From an uncultured bacterium (GTDB lineage: Bacteria; Bacteroidota; Bacteroidia; Bacteroidales; Muribaculaceae), in assembly GCA_905214715.1 (NCBI GenBank), contig CAJMMT010000003.1:62001-126000 (forward strand): a stretch of DNA of 64,000 nucleotides, written 5' to 3'. Positions 1 to 8,881 of the stretch are shown one piece after another (positions within the stretch are counted from its first letter, which is position 1; each line of letters opens with the position of its first letter). Under the pieces are notes generated by a model. That model did no database searches. It worked only from the letters and a program-made list of their open reading frames with translations, and was not told the DNA's origin. Made by a program: the position numbers and the translations under genes.

Positions 1-3000
1 AGTGGCCCACATCGATGATTTTCCTTCCGGACACCAGGCATAGCCGCCGTCGGAACGGTGCAAGGCCTGCAACTTGTCTATTATATCGGCTATCTTGCGA
101 TTTCCGGCGGTGCTGTCGAGCAATTCGCCCAGCGAATGCATGCGCAACGTCTCGGATTCGGCTTTATTGACCCACGGGGTTTCTGACAAAGCGGCAATCT
201 TCAGCTGCGGATTGTTCTGAAGCGGTGAATTGAGTATCGTTGTCTCGCCATTGGAATCGGACTCTATCATCTCTTTGAGTCCAGACCTCAGAGCGGGATA
301 TTTCTCCATCAGGCCAAGTCCTATGCAATTACCGTAGAGAGAACGGAGCACCGACATTATACCGGCACCGGTATCGCCGGCAAGAGAGGGCAATGCCGTT
401 ACACAATACCATAGCGGATTGTCGCAGTACGTAAGCGTTGCAGACGACTTTCCGGGGAATTCGGGCAACTTTATTTTGAATTCCTTTTCACCCGGCGCGA
501 GATAGAAAGGAGTGGATTCCACCACAGGCGACGAGCTGGGTAATACCTGCAACGGAGCCTGCTCCCCATCGCTGTTACCCTCCGAAAGAGCATAAGCCCT
601 TATGGCGAGAAGACTCAGGTCTGAAGGCACATCATATTCCAGGGTTATGACTCTGCCCGACGACGGAGCGGCATCAGTCGCTTTAAAATCCTTTGCGACC
701 AATACTTTACCTGAAACAGGATCGGCGACTTCAATGCGTCCGCCAAGAGGAAGGTTGCGTTCGGTATTGTTATACAATGTAGCCGCGAGAACTATCCGGT
801 CGGATGTGCGCACGAACCGTGGAGCGTTCATCTGAACCATCACAGGCTTGGCACTGACCGCGTCGAGCGTTGTCATGGCACTCTGAAGAGCGCTGTCATA
901 GCCGAGAATCTGGAATTTCCATGTAGTGTTGAAATCGGGTACCTCAAACTCCACGTTCACAATACCGTCATGGTCTGAAACAAGTGAAGGACGGAAGAAT
1001 GCTACCGGCATTTCCGACTCCCGCAAAGGTACATCCGGAGACTCAGACGAGTCCGGGGCTTCGGCACCCCCTGCACCTGCGACAGGGGCAGAGTCATCCG
1101 CAATCTCTTCCTCAGCTTCTTCAACCGCACCATAGTCTGCTGTATTCTCAGCCTTGCTCATCTTCATTTCATTCCTTACCATGGAACGCGCTACCATAGT
1201 ACCCTCAGTCATTGGAGCTTCCGTCAAAACAACATCATATAAGACTTCTCTGCTGACCGCTGTATTATAAATCCAGTCGGGCAATGCAAAATGGAATGAT
1301 TTGTATGCAACAGGAGATCTGCCATATATATAAGAACTGCGTGTTCCATTCGGAACCCAGTTGATTTCAGCCGCCGAATACCATGACGTCCATTTCCGGG
1401 GATTGAAAATCCAGTTGAACGGCACCAGGGAATCAAGAGCCTTGTCTGTCATGACGGCCATAGCCGATATCTCTGGAACGCCTTCTTCTGCCTTGCTGAA
1501 ACGGAAAGACCATTTTTCTTTATCGCCCGCATTAAGCCTGTCGCGGAATGAGACTGTCTGACATTTCAGCTCCTTGCGCGAAGAGGCGGGAAGGACTGTG
1601 ATCTCTTCTGTATATTGTTTGTTGTCGCGAACGGCAATAAGTCGTATAAACGTTCTTGAATCATCAGCAGGAGATGGAACGTCGATTCTGAGATTCCTTC
1701 CCTCCGGCATATACCAATTGCGCGACACCACTTCATCCGGAGTTGCAACGATACAAAGAATGTGCTGGTCGGCAAATGCGGAACCTACTGTAATTGAGGT
1801 CGTATTTCCTTGATCCGGAGCCACAATCCGGTTTTCAGGCACCCACAACGCCGTCTGCACCGGAGGCCGGACATCATCTTCACGCCAAATAACAAACTCC
1901 GCTTCGCTCTTGGCAGCGTCGCTTACCTTTATCTCTGATTGATTCCCGACATCGGCAAGCCCGAATTCAAGTTTGTATTTTCCTGAGGGTAGCTTAGCCG
2001 CCGGCAATGAAAATGCCGGAGATTGGAATTCGCCACTGCATATTTTATCTGATACTGAGGTGTGCCCTTCTTTATCGGTAATACGGTACAGGATATATTC
2101 TACCTTTCTTATCTGAGGCATACCGAGCATGTCTCGTACAGGCACATTGAAACGCACGCTGTCGGAGGCTACCTGCATACGCGCCGGTATCTCCGGAACT
2201 ATGGCTTCGGCGCTGCCGAACGTAAACCTGCAGTCTCCACGCTGAGTCTCCCCGGCCTGCGAAGTGACAGATGCCTCCACCGAGTAAGAGGCGCACGCGA
2301 AGGGGGTGTCTTTAAGATTTGAGTTGAGGAGCGTTATCTCGAACTTGCCCTCCGAATCAGTAACAGCCCCGGTGCTGAACCGTGCGTTTCCTATGGGGCT
2401 GAACCAGAAACGCCAGGGGATATAGTTGACTGTCAAATCAATCTGCGCGCCTGCAACCGGCATCCCGGAATAAGTGCGTGCGCTTCCTTTTATCTTGATT
2501 TCTTCCGGCAATCCTTTAGCTACTGTTCCGATACCGAACTCCGTTTCCACAACCACACTGAAAGTCGGAGTCTTGTATTCCTCAACTGAAATGTCGGCAT
2601 ACCCTATTATCTTTTTGCTTTCATCGGCCAAAGAAGCCTCTATCCTCCATCGGCCCAGCATTCCTTTGTCGGGAATGATGAACGATGAAGAGACGTTTCC
2701 ATAGCGGTCGGTTCGCATGCTGAGTGTATCAACCACTACATTAGATGCGTTACGCAAAGCGATTTTTACATTTTGATCCCGCGACAGCGAGAAACTGTTA
2801 CCGACATGGGTGTAGAACACAGCCTCGAATTCCACTTTCTGACCCGGTTTCGCGATGGATCTGTCAAGGAAGAGAGCTGCATCGCTACCTGCCTGTTCAT
2901 GGCGGTTCATAGGATACAGATATGCCTCGGTTACAAGCTTATCATCACCTTTCGATATCTCAAGCCTTGATACTTTCTTCACTTCTTCGGCACCTATGGA

Positions 3001-4659
3001 TGCACGTCCATCCATATCGGTCTCGGTTGAAGAGACAAGACGGAACCCGTTGTTGCCTGTACGTCTGTTCCAAGGCAATCTTTCGTAAGTCTTGACAACG
3101 GCATTGTCGACGGGAGCGCCATTCACGGCATCTACCGCATATACAAAAGTATTCCTATCTTTGTCAGCCATCGGTAAATCACGCTCGGTGGCTGCAGCGA
3201 TAGATGTAACACGGAATAAAGCCGGTCTGTTGTCAGCATAGTCTTTCTTATAGCTGCGTATATCCTCCCGATCTGTAACGATCAGAGCGTAAACGCCACA
3301 TGGGAGACTTTCAAGATTTACCACAGTATCGGCACTGAAAGGTGTCGTCTCTCCAATGGTAACTTTAAGTGATGCAGCCACCTTGCCTACCCCGGGTACA
3401 TCCCTGACACTGATGTCGCTGTTCCATTTACTTTCCGGAATTTTCACGGCATGGAGCCACATCTGCTGCTGATTGCGCACCCGCAGACTCACCGGAATCT
3501 CATGGTCCGGAAGATTGTTTACCTCGATTCTCGCCGATATGTTTGTCATTTTCATCGACTCCACACAATATCGGAGATTAGGAGCATAAAGCCCCTTGGG
3601 ATAACTCTGCAGGCTCTTTTCGGCAGATGCCATAAATTCCTTTCTGGCCTTATCCTCTTTCAAACGGTCGCCAAGCCTCACAAGGATAGGCTGCTCTGTT
3701 TCGGTGCCTTCGTAAAAATCCGTCCATTTTCTGTAGTAGGCTACCAATGATTCATCGTATCCGTTGCCATTGTTCCACGTATTTTTGACGGCAGAGCTTC
3801 CAAACGGCTCACATTTGTCAAGTATGGTGATTGCCAACGGACCCGTTGTCTGGCGACTCAATGAACCCATCCACCTATCTGCGATCAGGGTCATATAACT
3901 CCATATAGAAGAATCGGTCTGCGCCCCCTTGTCGGAATCGGGAAGCGTGAATGGAATCTTGTTGCCGGAAGGACGATCGGCGAAATTGTCAAGATAATCC
4001 AACGCTTTCAGATTCATGAAATCACCGAGAGTGAAACCATAAGAGGCGGCCTTATCGGCGTTTTCTATCAGATTGCCGTAATCTGACAGCCGTGTACCGG
4101 AGAGAGAAGCAGACTGATCAAGAGCCTTTTTCACAAGTTCCGATACTCTCTTGGCAAAAATATTCTTATCCCACAACGATATCTGTTCAGGCACATCCGT
4201 ATCAGGGATATTGCGCTGGTCTATCTGCCATCTGTTGTTTTCGTAATAATCCGCAAGCACACGTGCCTGCATCATCGTGGCGAGAGCGTTGTAGGGAGCC
4301 GTCCCCTTGTCGGCCACCTCTCCCAATATGTTCATACAGGAATCCGCCGGCTCGGAGTGCAACTGGCCTTCGACCACACATAGCTGCATTGCCGCTTGTA
4401 GAGCCGTAGACCAGTCGTTGGCTGCTACAGCAGACGTGTAAGCCTCGCGGGCATTCGCCGCGACCACTTTCGGGAATGCGAAATCAGGTGTCTTGAATGT
4501 GTTTTTCACTTTTGCAACTTTACCTGTCGATGTTTTAGCCTTGCTCTTCGATGCGGCCTCGACCGATATCGGAGAGACTAAAAATACTACTGATAATAAA
4601 GCAGTAAGGAGGGCCGGGGCCCTCCTTCCGTATTCTTTATAATTACAAAATTGTCTCAT
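1..4659 (-). CDS. Alpha-2-macroglobulin family protein (partial, C-terminus beyond the window)
   Basis: The frame is open from an ATG at 4659 to base 1, giving 1553 visible residues; the C-terminal part is missing. Residues 1-35 form a Sec signal peptide ending near VEA, with no lipobox. An MG2-type strand set lies near residues 585-690 and ends in VEEYKTPTF, typical of bacterial alpha-2-macroglobulins. An acidic low-complexity linker (about 1175-1210) precedes the AFFRPSL segment of the macroglobulin core. The thioester domain starts near 1414 with NPLWYCVTALPSL, and GGYAWCPEG is at about 1536. The CxEQ thioester motif is absent, as I recall for the Bacteroidetes subgroup. Family members are large periplasmic or surface proteins thought to trap proteases; the target here is unknown. 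Family assignment is confident, function is inferred. Confidence 0.9.
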   Translation of the reverse strand, partial: MRQFCNYKEYGRRAPALLTALLSVVFLVSPISVEAASKSKAKTSTGKVAKVKNTFKTPDFAFPKVVAANAREAYTSAVAANDWSTALQAAMQLCVVEGQLHSEPADSCMNILGEVADKGTAPYNALATMMQARVLADYYENNRWQIDQRNIPDTDVPEQISLWDKNIFAKRVSELVKKALDQSASLSGTRLSDYGNLIENADKAASYGFTLGDFMNLKALDYLDNFADRPSGNKIPFTLPDSDKGAQTDSSIWSYMTLIADRWMGSLSRQTTGPLAITILDKCEPFGSSAVKNTWNNGNGYDESLVAYYRKWTDFYEGTETEQPILVRLGDRLKEDKARKEFMASAEKSLQSYPKGLYAPNLRYCVESMKMTNISARIEVNNLPDHEIPVSLRVRNQQQMWLHAVKIPESKWNSDISVRDVPGVGKVAASLKVTIGETTPFSADTVVNLESLPCGVYALIVTDREDIRSYKKDYADNRPALFRVTSIAAATERDLPMADKDRNTFVYAVDAVNGAPVDNAVVKTYERLPWNRRTGNNGFRLVSSTETDMDGRASIGAEEVKKVSRLEISKGDDKLVTEAYLYPMNRHEQAGSDAALFLDRSIAKPGQKVEFEAVFYTHVGNSFSLSRDQNVKIALRNASNVVVDTLSMRTDRYGNVSSSFIIPDKGMLGRWRIEASLADESKKIIGYADISVEEYKTPTFSVVVETEFGIGTVAKGLPEEIKIKGSARTYSGMPVAGAQIDLTVNYIPWRFWFSPIGNARFSTGAVTDSEGKFEITLLNSNLKDTPFACASYSVEASVTSQAGETQRGDCRFTFGSAEAIVPEIPARMQVASDSVRFNVPVRDMLGMPQIRKVEYILYRITDKEGHTSVSDKICSGEFQSPAFSLPAAKLPSGKYKLEFGLADVGNQSEIKVSDAAKSEAEFVIWREDDVRPPVQTALWVPENRIVAPDQGNTTSITVGSAFADQHILCIVATPDEVVSRNWYMPEGRNLRIDVPSPADDSRTFIRLIAVRDNKQYTEEITVLPASSRKELKCQTVSFRDRLNAGDKEKWSFRFSKAEEGVPEISAMAVMTDKALDSLVPFNWIFNPRKWTSWYSAAEINWVPNGTRSSYIYGRSPVAYKSFHFALPDWIYNTAVSREVLYDVVLTEAPMTEGTMVARSMVRNEMKMSKAENTADYGAVEEAEEEIADDSAPVAGAGGAEAPDSSESPDVPLRESEMPVAFFRPSLVSDHDGIVNVEFEVPDFNTTWKFQILGYDSALQSAMTTLDAVSAKPVMVQMNAPRFVRTSDRIVLAATLYNNTERNLPLGGRIEVADPVSGKVLVAKDFKATDAAPSSGRVITLEYDVPSDLSLLAIRAYALSEGNSDGEQAPLQVLPSSSPVVESTPFYLAPGEKEFKIKLPEFPGKSSATLTYCDNPLWYCVTALPSLAGDTGAGIMSVLRSLYGNCIGLGLMEKYPALRSGLKEMIESDSNGETTILNSPLQNNPQLKIAALSETPWVNKAESETLRMHSLGELLDSTAGNRKIADIIDKLQALHRSDGGYAWCPEGKSSMWAT

Positions 4660-4697
4660 ATTATTTCGTTTTTATGAGAGTGTTTGGAATCGTGCCG

Positions 4698-5183
4698 TTA
4701 TTTGCGTCGGCCGTGGCCTTTTTTTGCCCGCATCTCTTGCATTTTATCCCTGAACTTGTCTTCTGCCTGCTGCAATTTATAGCGTTGCTTGGGCGAAAGT
4801 ATTTTTTCAAGATTACCGCGATACTGCCGGTCGGCGGCCTGTTCGCGTTCTTTTACGCTCTTTTCCACCTTCTGGTATGCTTGATAATCGGCATCGGAAG
4901 GATTGCTCTTGGCCTCGAGGGCTTTCTTGGCCTGGCGTTTCTCTTTGAACAACTTACCCTGGGTATCGAAATGTTCTATGAACAATTCGGAGAATTTAGC
5001 CTTGGTATCGCTGTCATCGTTCAATTCCATCTCCTGCAAAAGGAATTTCAGCTTGTAGTCGCGCATCTCCTTCCGCATTTCGGCATGAGATTTACCTCCA
5101 TGTTTTTTCTTGTCTTGGGCATAGAGAACCGTAGTTCCCAATGCCACAGCGATCATCATTACAATCGCTAACAGTCTTTTCAT
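4698..5183 (-). CDS. Small periplasmic, highly charged Spy/CpxP-like protein
   Basis: This 161-residue protein has a signal peptide (about 1-22, ending LYAQ). The mature part is almost entirely helical, with very many Lys, Glu, Arg and Asp residues. The segment LSPKQRYKLQQ near residue 132 resembles the LTxxQ motif of Spy/CpxP periplasmic stress chaperones. The tail MRAKKGHGRRK is strongly basic. It lies 23 bp downstream of the one-pass membrane protein on the same strand, with a divergent ECF sigma factor beyond, a context common for envelope-stress modules in Bacteroidales. The Spy-like role is inferred from composition, the motif and neighbours; a plain hypothetical secreted protein is the alternative. 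Confidence 0.7.
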   Translation of the reverse strand: MKRLLAIVMMIAVALGTTVLYAQDKKKHGGKSHAEMRKEMRDYKLKFLLQEMELNDDSDTKAKFSELFIEHFDTQGKLFKEKRQAKKALEAKSNPSDADYQAYQKVEKSVKEREQAADRQYRGNLEKILSPKQRYKLQQAEDKFRDKMQEMRAKKGHGRRK

Positions 5184-5206
5184 ATTATTATAAGTAAGTG
5201 TTGATT

Positions 5207-5620
5207 TTATTCAAACTCCCGGTCAAGAGCTTCCTGCAGTTCGGAGGCCGACTCGAAACTGTCCGCCACCTCCATCTCCACTGCGAAGTCTTCCTGAGAG
5301 GAGGAATTCATATCCACTCCATAGTCCGAGGGATTCTCCATTATCATAGCGATATGTTCGGCAGGAGCCTCAAGCGGAGAGGTTATTGACGTAGCGGTAT
5401 AGAATATCTTCATCATACACCAGATACCGCAGAACATGGCGGCCAGATAAACATATGGACGCACACGATGCCAAGTCGACAATTTCATCGGCTTTGGAAC
5501 CTCCGGGTAGGGAGGTAACTTTTCCTCCATCTCCTTTATGAACGATTCGAAATACCCGTCCGGCACACGGAATGGCGTTTCACGTCCTATTTTATCCTCT
5601 ATATAGCTTTCTCTTTTCAT
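5207..5620 (-). CDS. Single-pass membrane protein, possible anti-sigma factor
   Basis: This 137-residue protein has a cytoplasmic N-terminal segment with the motif FRVPDGYFESF (residues 17-27), often seen in short Bacteroidales proteins encoded beside ECF sigma factors. One transmembrane helix spans about residues 54-73, followed by an acidic, presumably periplasmic tail rich in Glu and Asp. There is no HxxxCxxC zinc motif, so it is not a ZAS-type anti-sigma factor. The first gene on the opposite strand upstream (6048-6611) encodes an ECF sigma factor, and the Spy-like gene follows directly. A regulatory link to that sigma factor is an inference from context. Confidence 0.6.
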   Translation of the reverse strand: MKRESYIEDKIGRETPFRVPDGYFESFIKEMEEKLPPYPEVPKPMKLSTWHRVRPYVYLAAMFCGIWCMMKIFYTATSITSPLEAPAEHIAMIMENPSDYGVDMNSSSQEDFAVEMEVADSFESASELQEALDREFE

Positions 5621-5866
5621 AATGATAAATCCTTAAATTGCAAAGGCTTGAACCATATCAAACAAGTACATCGCGCCCTTACAATATCAATGACAATCAT
5701 AGACATCAATGGTTTAACCATAAAATCATATTTTTAGATATCTCCGGCGGTTAGTTCCGTCAGTCGGGAGTTCGAGTTTAAGAACCTGTTGTTTCCAATT
5801 ATTCCTATAATACCAAGAGTACGGATAATTTTTTTCAAAGAAAAGTGAACCATTCTAATCATACCG
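5621..5866. other. Intergenic region between divergent membrane protein and sigma gene
   Basis: No gene is seen here. The sequence is AT-rich and should hold the promoter of the minus-strand membrane protein/Spy-like pair. I could not place a clean TAnnTTTG box. Confidence 0.4.
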
Positions 5867-5971
5867 GTGTTTTAATTTCGAAAGTAAGAAATTCGTTTCA
5901 TGATGTTAGGTTAGTTAAAGAGTATTATGGAAAACATGTAGCCGTAGCCACTTGTGAAAGTGGCTACGGCT
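5867..5971 (+). ncRNA. Two-copy structured element, copy 1 (covarying 3' hairpin with GUGA loop)
   Basis: The stretch from 5867 to the ATG at about 5936 matches 44635-44706 almost base for base, including a possible 5' mini-hairpin GAAA-TTCG-TTTC. It is followed by a perfect 14-bp hairpin, 5940-5953 pairing with 5958-5971, closed by the GNRA-type loop GTGA. The lower stem differs from copy 2 at most pairs, yet pairing is kept in both. A short T run (TGTTTTA) follows the hairpin. It contains only four-codon reading frames, so it looks like an RNA, for example a small RNA with its own terminator or a leader of the sigma gene 77 bp downstream. I do not recognise the family. Confidence 0.6.
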
Positions 5972-6032
5972 GTTTTATGCGGAGATCTTATCGTTTAGAG
6001 ACTGTTTAATAGGATTATTGGGCATTTTTTAT

Positions 6033-6040
6033 TAAATTTG
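6033..6040 (+). promoter_or_regulatory. Bacteroidetes -7 box TAAATTTG before the ECF sigma gene
   Basis: TAAATTTG is an exact match to TAnnTTTG and ends 7 bp before the ATG at 6048. Transcription from it would give an essentially leaderless mRNA. No clear -33 TTTG was found. Confidence 0.5.
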
Positions 6041-6047
6041 CTTTCGT

Positions 6048-6611
6048 ATGGCATACACGCCGCCCATAGACGAGAAAGAACTCGTGAGACAACTGCAGGA
6101 TCCGAAATGCGCTAACGACGCGTTTCGCACCTTGATGCGCACTTTCGGGGAGCCGGTCTACTGGCAAATCAGAAAGATGGTCTTCTCTCATGATGATGCC
6201 AATGACCTTCTCCAAAACACTTTCCTGAAAGCCTGGAACAACATCCACAATTTCCGCGGTGAGGCCAAACTCTCCACATGGCTTTACAAAATTGCCATTA
6301 ACGAATCGATCAATTTCCTTAACAAGGAACGCAATAAACACGAGATATCCGACACGGCGGAAGATTCATTCCTTCTGAATAATCTTGAGGCCGACCCCTG
6401 GTTCGACGGCGATGAACTGCAGAAAGAACTCCAGAAGGCAATCGCCAAACTGCCTGATAAACAACGGCTGGTCTTCAACATGAGATATTTCGATGAAATG
6501 AAATATGAGGACATGTCTGACATACTCGGTACTTCCGTAGGCGCACTTAAGGCATCCTACCATCATGCCCTGAAAAAAATAGAGGAATCCATACGCTCTA
6601 TCGAAATATAA
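6048..6611 (+). CDS. ECF-type RNA polymerase sigma-70 factor
   Basis: This 187-residue protein has the two-domain layout of an ECF sigma factor. Sigma region 2 lies at about residues 25-95, with the DANDLLQNTFLKAWNN segment and the -10 recognition helix FRGEAKLSTWLYKIAIN. Region 4 lies at about 128-185, with LPDKQRLVFNMRYFDEM and the helix-turn-helix YEDMSDILGTSVGALKAS. It should direct core RNA polymerase to a specific regulon. It is transcribed divergently from the membrane protein/Spy-like pair, which may be its regulator and target. A TAAATTTG box sits directly upstream, and the structured repeat copy 1 ends 76 bp before the start. Confidence 0.92.
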   Translation: MAYTPPIDEKELVRQLQDPKCANDAFRTLMRTFGEPVYWQIRKMVFSHDDANDLLQNTFLKAWNNIHNFRGEAKLSTWLYKIAINESINFLNKERNKHEISDTAEDSFLLNNLEADPWFDGDELQKELQKAIAKLPDKQRLVFNMRYFDEMKYEDMSDILGTSVGALKASYHHALKKIEESIRSIEI

Positions 6612-6695
6612 AAGCGCGAAAGCATCTCTACGTCATCTTCCGATAACCAGATATATCCGGCTTACTCCCCGATGATATAGCCACCGACATAAGAT

Positions 6696-6741
6696 AATAA
6701 AGATGCCCGGCTTCATACACCGCCGGGCATCTTTATTATTC
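6696..6741. terminator. Bidirectional intrinsic terminator
   Basis: A perfect 16-bp stem, AATAAAGATGCCCGGC (6696-6711) pairing with 6722-6737, has a 10-base loop and A/T-rich flanks on both sides. It lies between the convergent sigma gene and the secreted-protein gene ending at 6759. Confidence 0.9.
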
Positions 6742-6758
6742 TGGATTTATAGGCTTGT

Positions 6759-8111
6759 TTACTTCACGCGATCGAAAGCGGGACGACGGCTCTTCGCCAT
6801 TCCGCGCTTTGCTGCTTTACGCAGTGATTTCACATGCACCGGAGCATAGTCATACCATTCTGAACCGGGCAGGATATTGAAGCTGATGCGCTGAACAGTT
6901 CTCGCTCCGTCGGCATCACGGGCATAAATCAGAAGCGAATACCATTCCTCGCTGAGATTCTCTGCCCTGAAAGTATATTCCCCGTTAGCCCGTATATCGT
7001 CATAAATGTCGGTAGCCTGACTTGTAGAGGCCAATTCATAAAGCTCCCAGCCGTCATTTACATAATCGTCTACATCATTCTCTGTCATCAGACGCACATA
7101 CGCTTCCGAAACATTGCTCGGAACTACCTCGAAGTTCACACTTACCGTTCCGTCGGCATTCTTGGAGCGGTCAAGGATATTGATTTCGGGGCCCTCGTTT
7201 TCGGGAGCCTCGAATATGGCTGTCGCCTCTGCCTCGATCATATCTCCCTGGGCATCATAACCTCTTACATAAAGTACGTACTCTCCGCTGTCGTATGCGG
7301 GCCACGTGGCGGCTTCTATGCCGTTGCCAAGGTCTCCCTCGCCCTGAAGAGACGAAATCGTCATTTTCTGACCGAATGTACCCATCAGGTAATCCATGCC
7401 GTAAACTCCGATATAAGCCTCCATCACACTCTTTATGCCATAAGCGGTCATGACATACAATATGTCGTCGCTGCCTGTAACGTTGAATGCAAGGCCTTCT
7501 TCATTCTGGCGCTTGAACGAGACATCGAGCGTAGCTGAGCTTTCTCCGGGATCAAGAGTTTTGAATTCCGTATATACGAATGTATTGAGAGGCCGCTGGG
7601 TTACCGGGTCCACTTCCCAGGCACATAGATAGTACTTGTAACCGGGAATCACTGAAAACCTACTCCCGAGACCATCCTCGGCATAATCTTTCATCGTGGC
7701 GGTTATAGTGCCCACACCGAGGTATCCTACATACGGAAGGTAACTCTGCAACACCTGCAATCTTTCATCGGGGGAGAGGTCGTCGATAGGCATACCGAAG
7801 GAATCGAGAGCGATATAATTGGCCTCGCAATAAGGCACTATGCCATGGGCGTAAATTGTAGTCGATTCAAGTGTATTTACGGTATAGGTTACATTATTCT
7901 TGCCCACATTGTCGACATTGAGCCATATTTCATCGGCTATCACTCCTTGCGGAAGTTTGAAGCTTGCATAATCCACCTCATCCACTCCATATTTACCTAC
8001 CACGCGATCACCCTTGATAAGGTACATCGTATTGTAGTCCGCAGTCTGGGCGGACATCGAAAGTGTGGCGGCGGCCATCACAGATACTATTATATTGTTT
8101 ATCAGTTTCAT
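6759..8111 (-). CDS. Secreted protein of unknown function
   Basis: This 450-residue protein has a signal peptide (1-22, ending MSAQ). The start of the mature part, with ADYNTMYLIKGDRVVGKY, resembles the N-terminus of other Bacteroidales secreted proteins whose first strands read out a displayed value. The rest appears to be several beta-sandwich domains, and the C-terminus is basic (KAAKRGMAKSRRP). No catalytic motif is visible. The start is only 6 bp after the stop of the upstream type IX cargo gene, so the two are surely co-transcribed. I do not recognise the family. Confidence 0.75.
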   Translation of the reverse strand: MKLINNIIVSVMAAATLSMSAQTADYNTMYLIKGDRVVGKYGVDEVDYASFKLPQGVIADEIWLNVDNVGKNNVTYTVNTLESTTIYAHGIVPYCEANYIALDSFGMPIDDLSPDERLQVLQSYLPYVGYLGVGTITATMKDYAEDGLGSRFSVIPGYKYYLCAWEVDPVTQRPLNTFVYTEFKTLDPGESSATLDVSFKRQNEEGLAFNVTGSDDILYVMTAYGIKSVMEAYIGVYGMDYLMGTFGQKMTISSLQGEGDLGNGIEAATWPAYDSGEYVLYVRGYDAQGDMIEAEATAIFEAPENEGPEINILDRSKNADGTVSVNFEVVPSNVSEAYVRLMTENDVDDYVNDGWELYELASTSQATDIYDDIRANGEYTFRAENLSEEWYSLLIYARDADGARTVQRISFNILPGSEWYDYAPVHVKSLRKAAKRGMAKSRRPAFDRVK

Positions 8112-8117
8112 TTTATC

Positions 8118-8615
8118 TTATTCCTTGATTATTTTGAAAGAATATTTACCTACTGTTACCACATACGTGCCACCATTCAATCCTGAAAGGTCGAGTGCAA
8201 GAGTACCTTTGTCTGTTGCACCTGCGGCAACCTTGCTCCCGGCAAGGTTATAGACAGTCACTTGGGTTCCTTCCGGAGCACCGGCCACATTGAATTCGGA
8301 CTTTACCGGCACAGGCCATGCCCTGATCGTGCCGTCTGACGCGATATCCGATACACCGCTTCCTCCGGTCACGGCAGCCCCGATCTCGACCCTCTCTATA
8401 TCGAGATAGTCTACGCTTGTCGACTTCCCGGAGACATCGGTCAGCGTAAGCGCGCCGGCACCTATTTCCATACGGTCCAACTGCGGGAACTCGATTTCGC
8501 TTATCACCCCGTCGCTTCCTATCACTACCACACCGATCTTCTCGGCCATGACGACAGTAGTGAATGCGGTGGCTGAAAGGAGAAACGCCGCAGTCGCAAT
8601 TGTTCTGATTTTCAT
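8118..8615 (-). CDS. Small secreted protein with type IX secretion C-terminal domain
   Basis: This 165-residue protein has a signal peptide (about 1-24, ending VVMA). The middle section contains two copies of a strand pattern (EFPQLDRMEIG and DYLDIERVEIG). From about residue 98 the chain matches a type A sorting domain of the type IX (Por) system: AWPVPVKSEFNV, then VTVYNLAGSKV, then LNGGTYVVTVG and the terminal FKIIKE. Such domains carry proteins across the outer membrane and are usually cleaved. It is the first gene of a two-gene operon with the secreted protein after it. Its 5' leader appears to include the foldback element at 8631-8826. Confidence 0.8.
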   Translation of the reverse strand: MKIRTIATAAFLLSATAFTTVVMAEKIGVVVIGSDGVISEIEFPQLDRMEIGAGALTLTDVSGKSTSVDYLDIERVEIGAAVTGGSGVSDIASDGTIRAWPVPVKSEFNVAGAPEGTQVTVYNLAGSKVAAGATDKGTLALDLSGLNGGTYVVTVGKYSFKIIKE

Positions 8616-8630
8616 TTCTTATATTATTTT

Positions 8631-8826
8631 AGAGAATGTTTGGATTTAACACGAATTTATATTTGAGAGATGAATGGTAAATTCTTTCCATCACCCGAAG
8701 GTCTTTTTTGGCTGTTCGCGCCAAGATTTCGTCGGTTACGGTGCCCGCACCGCGCCCTCCTCAACTTGCGGAAACATCTCAAAAAATCCTCTTCGCGTGA
8801 ATGGAAGTTAAATCCAAACATTCTCT
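8631..8826. repeat. Foldback element copy A (long unique arms around a conserved core)
   Basis: The outer arms 8631-8650 and 8807-8826 are perfect 20-bp inverted repeats. Inner arms at about 8686-8700 and 8791-8806 pair with one bulge and one mismatch. The core (about 8701-8788) closely matches the core of the element at 25769-25929, although the arms of the two copies are unrelated. Inside the core, CGGTG-CCCG-CACCG (8739-8752) forms a hairpin, and CTTGCG (8765-8770) pairs with a bulged CGCCAAG (8719-8725). It lies between divergent genes, within the likely 5' leader of the minus-strand operon. Confidence 0.75.
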
Positions 8827-8881
8827 TAGTTAAAGTAATTTCTCGTTAGGAACGCAAGTTAGCTAAATTCCGCTAACCTCG

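Noticed and set aside
4674..5171. A 165-codon plus-strand frame opposite the Spy-like gene
   Set aside because: It is the hydrophobic complement of a Lys/Glu-rich helical protein, a common artefact.
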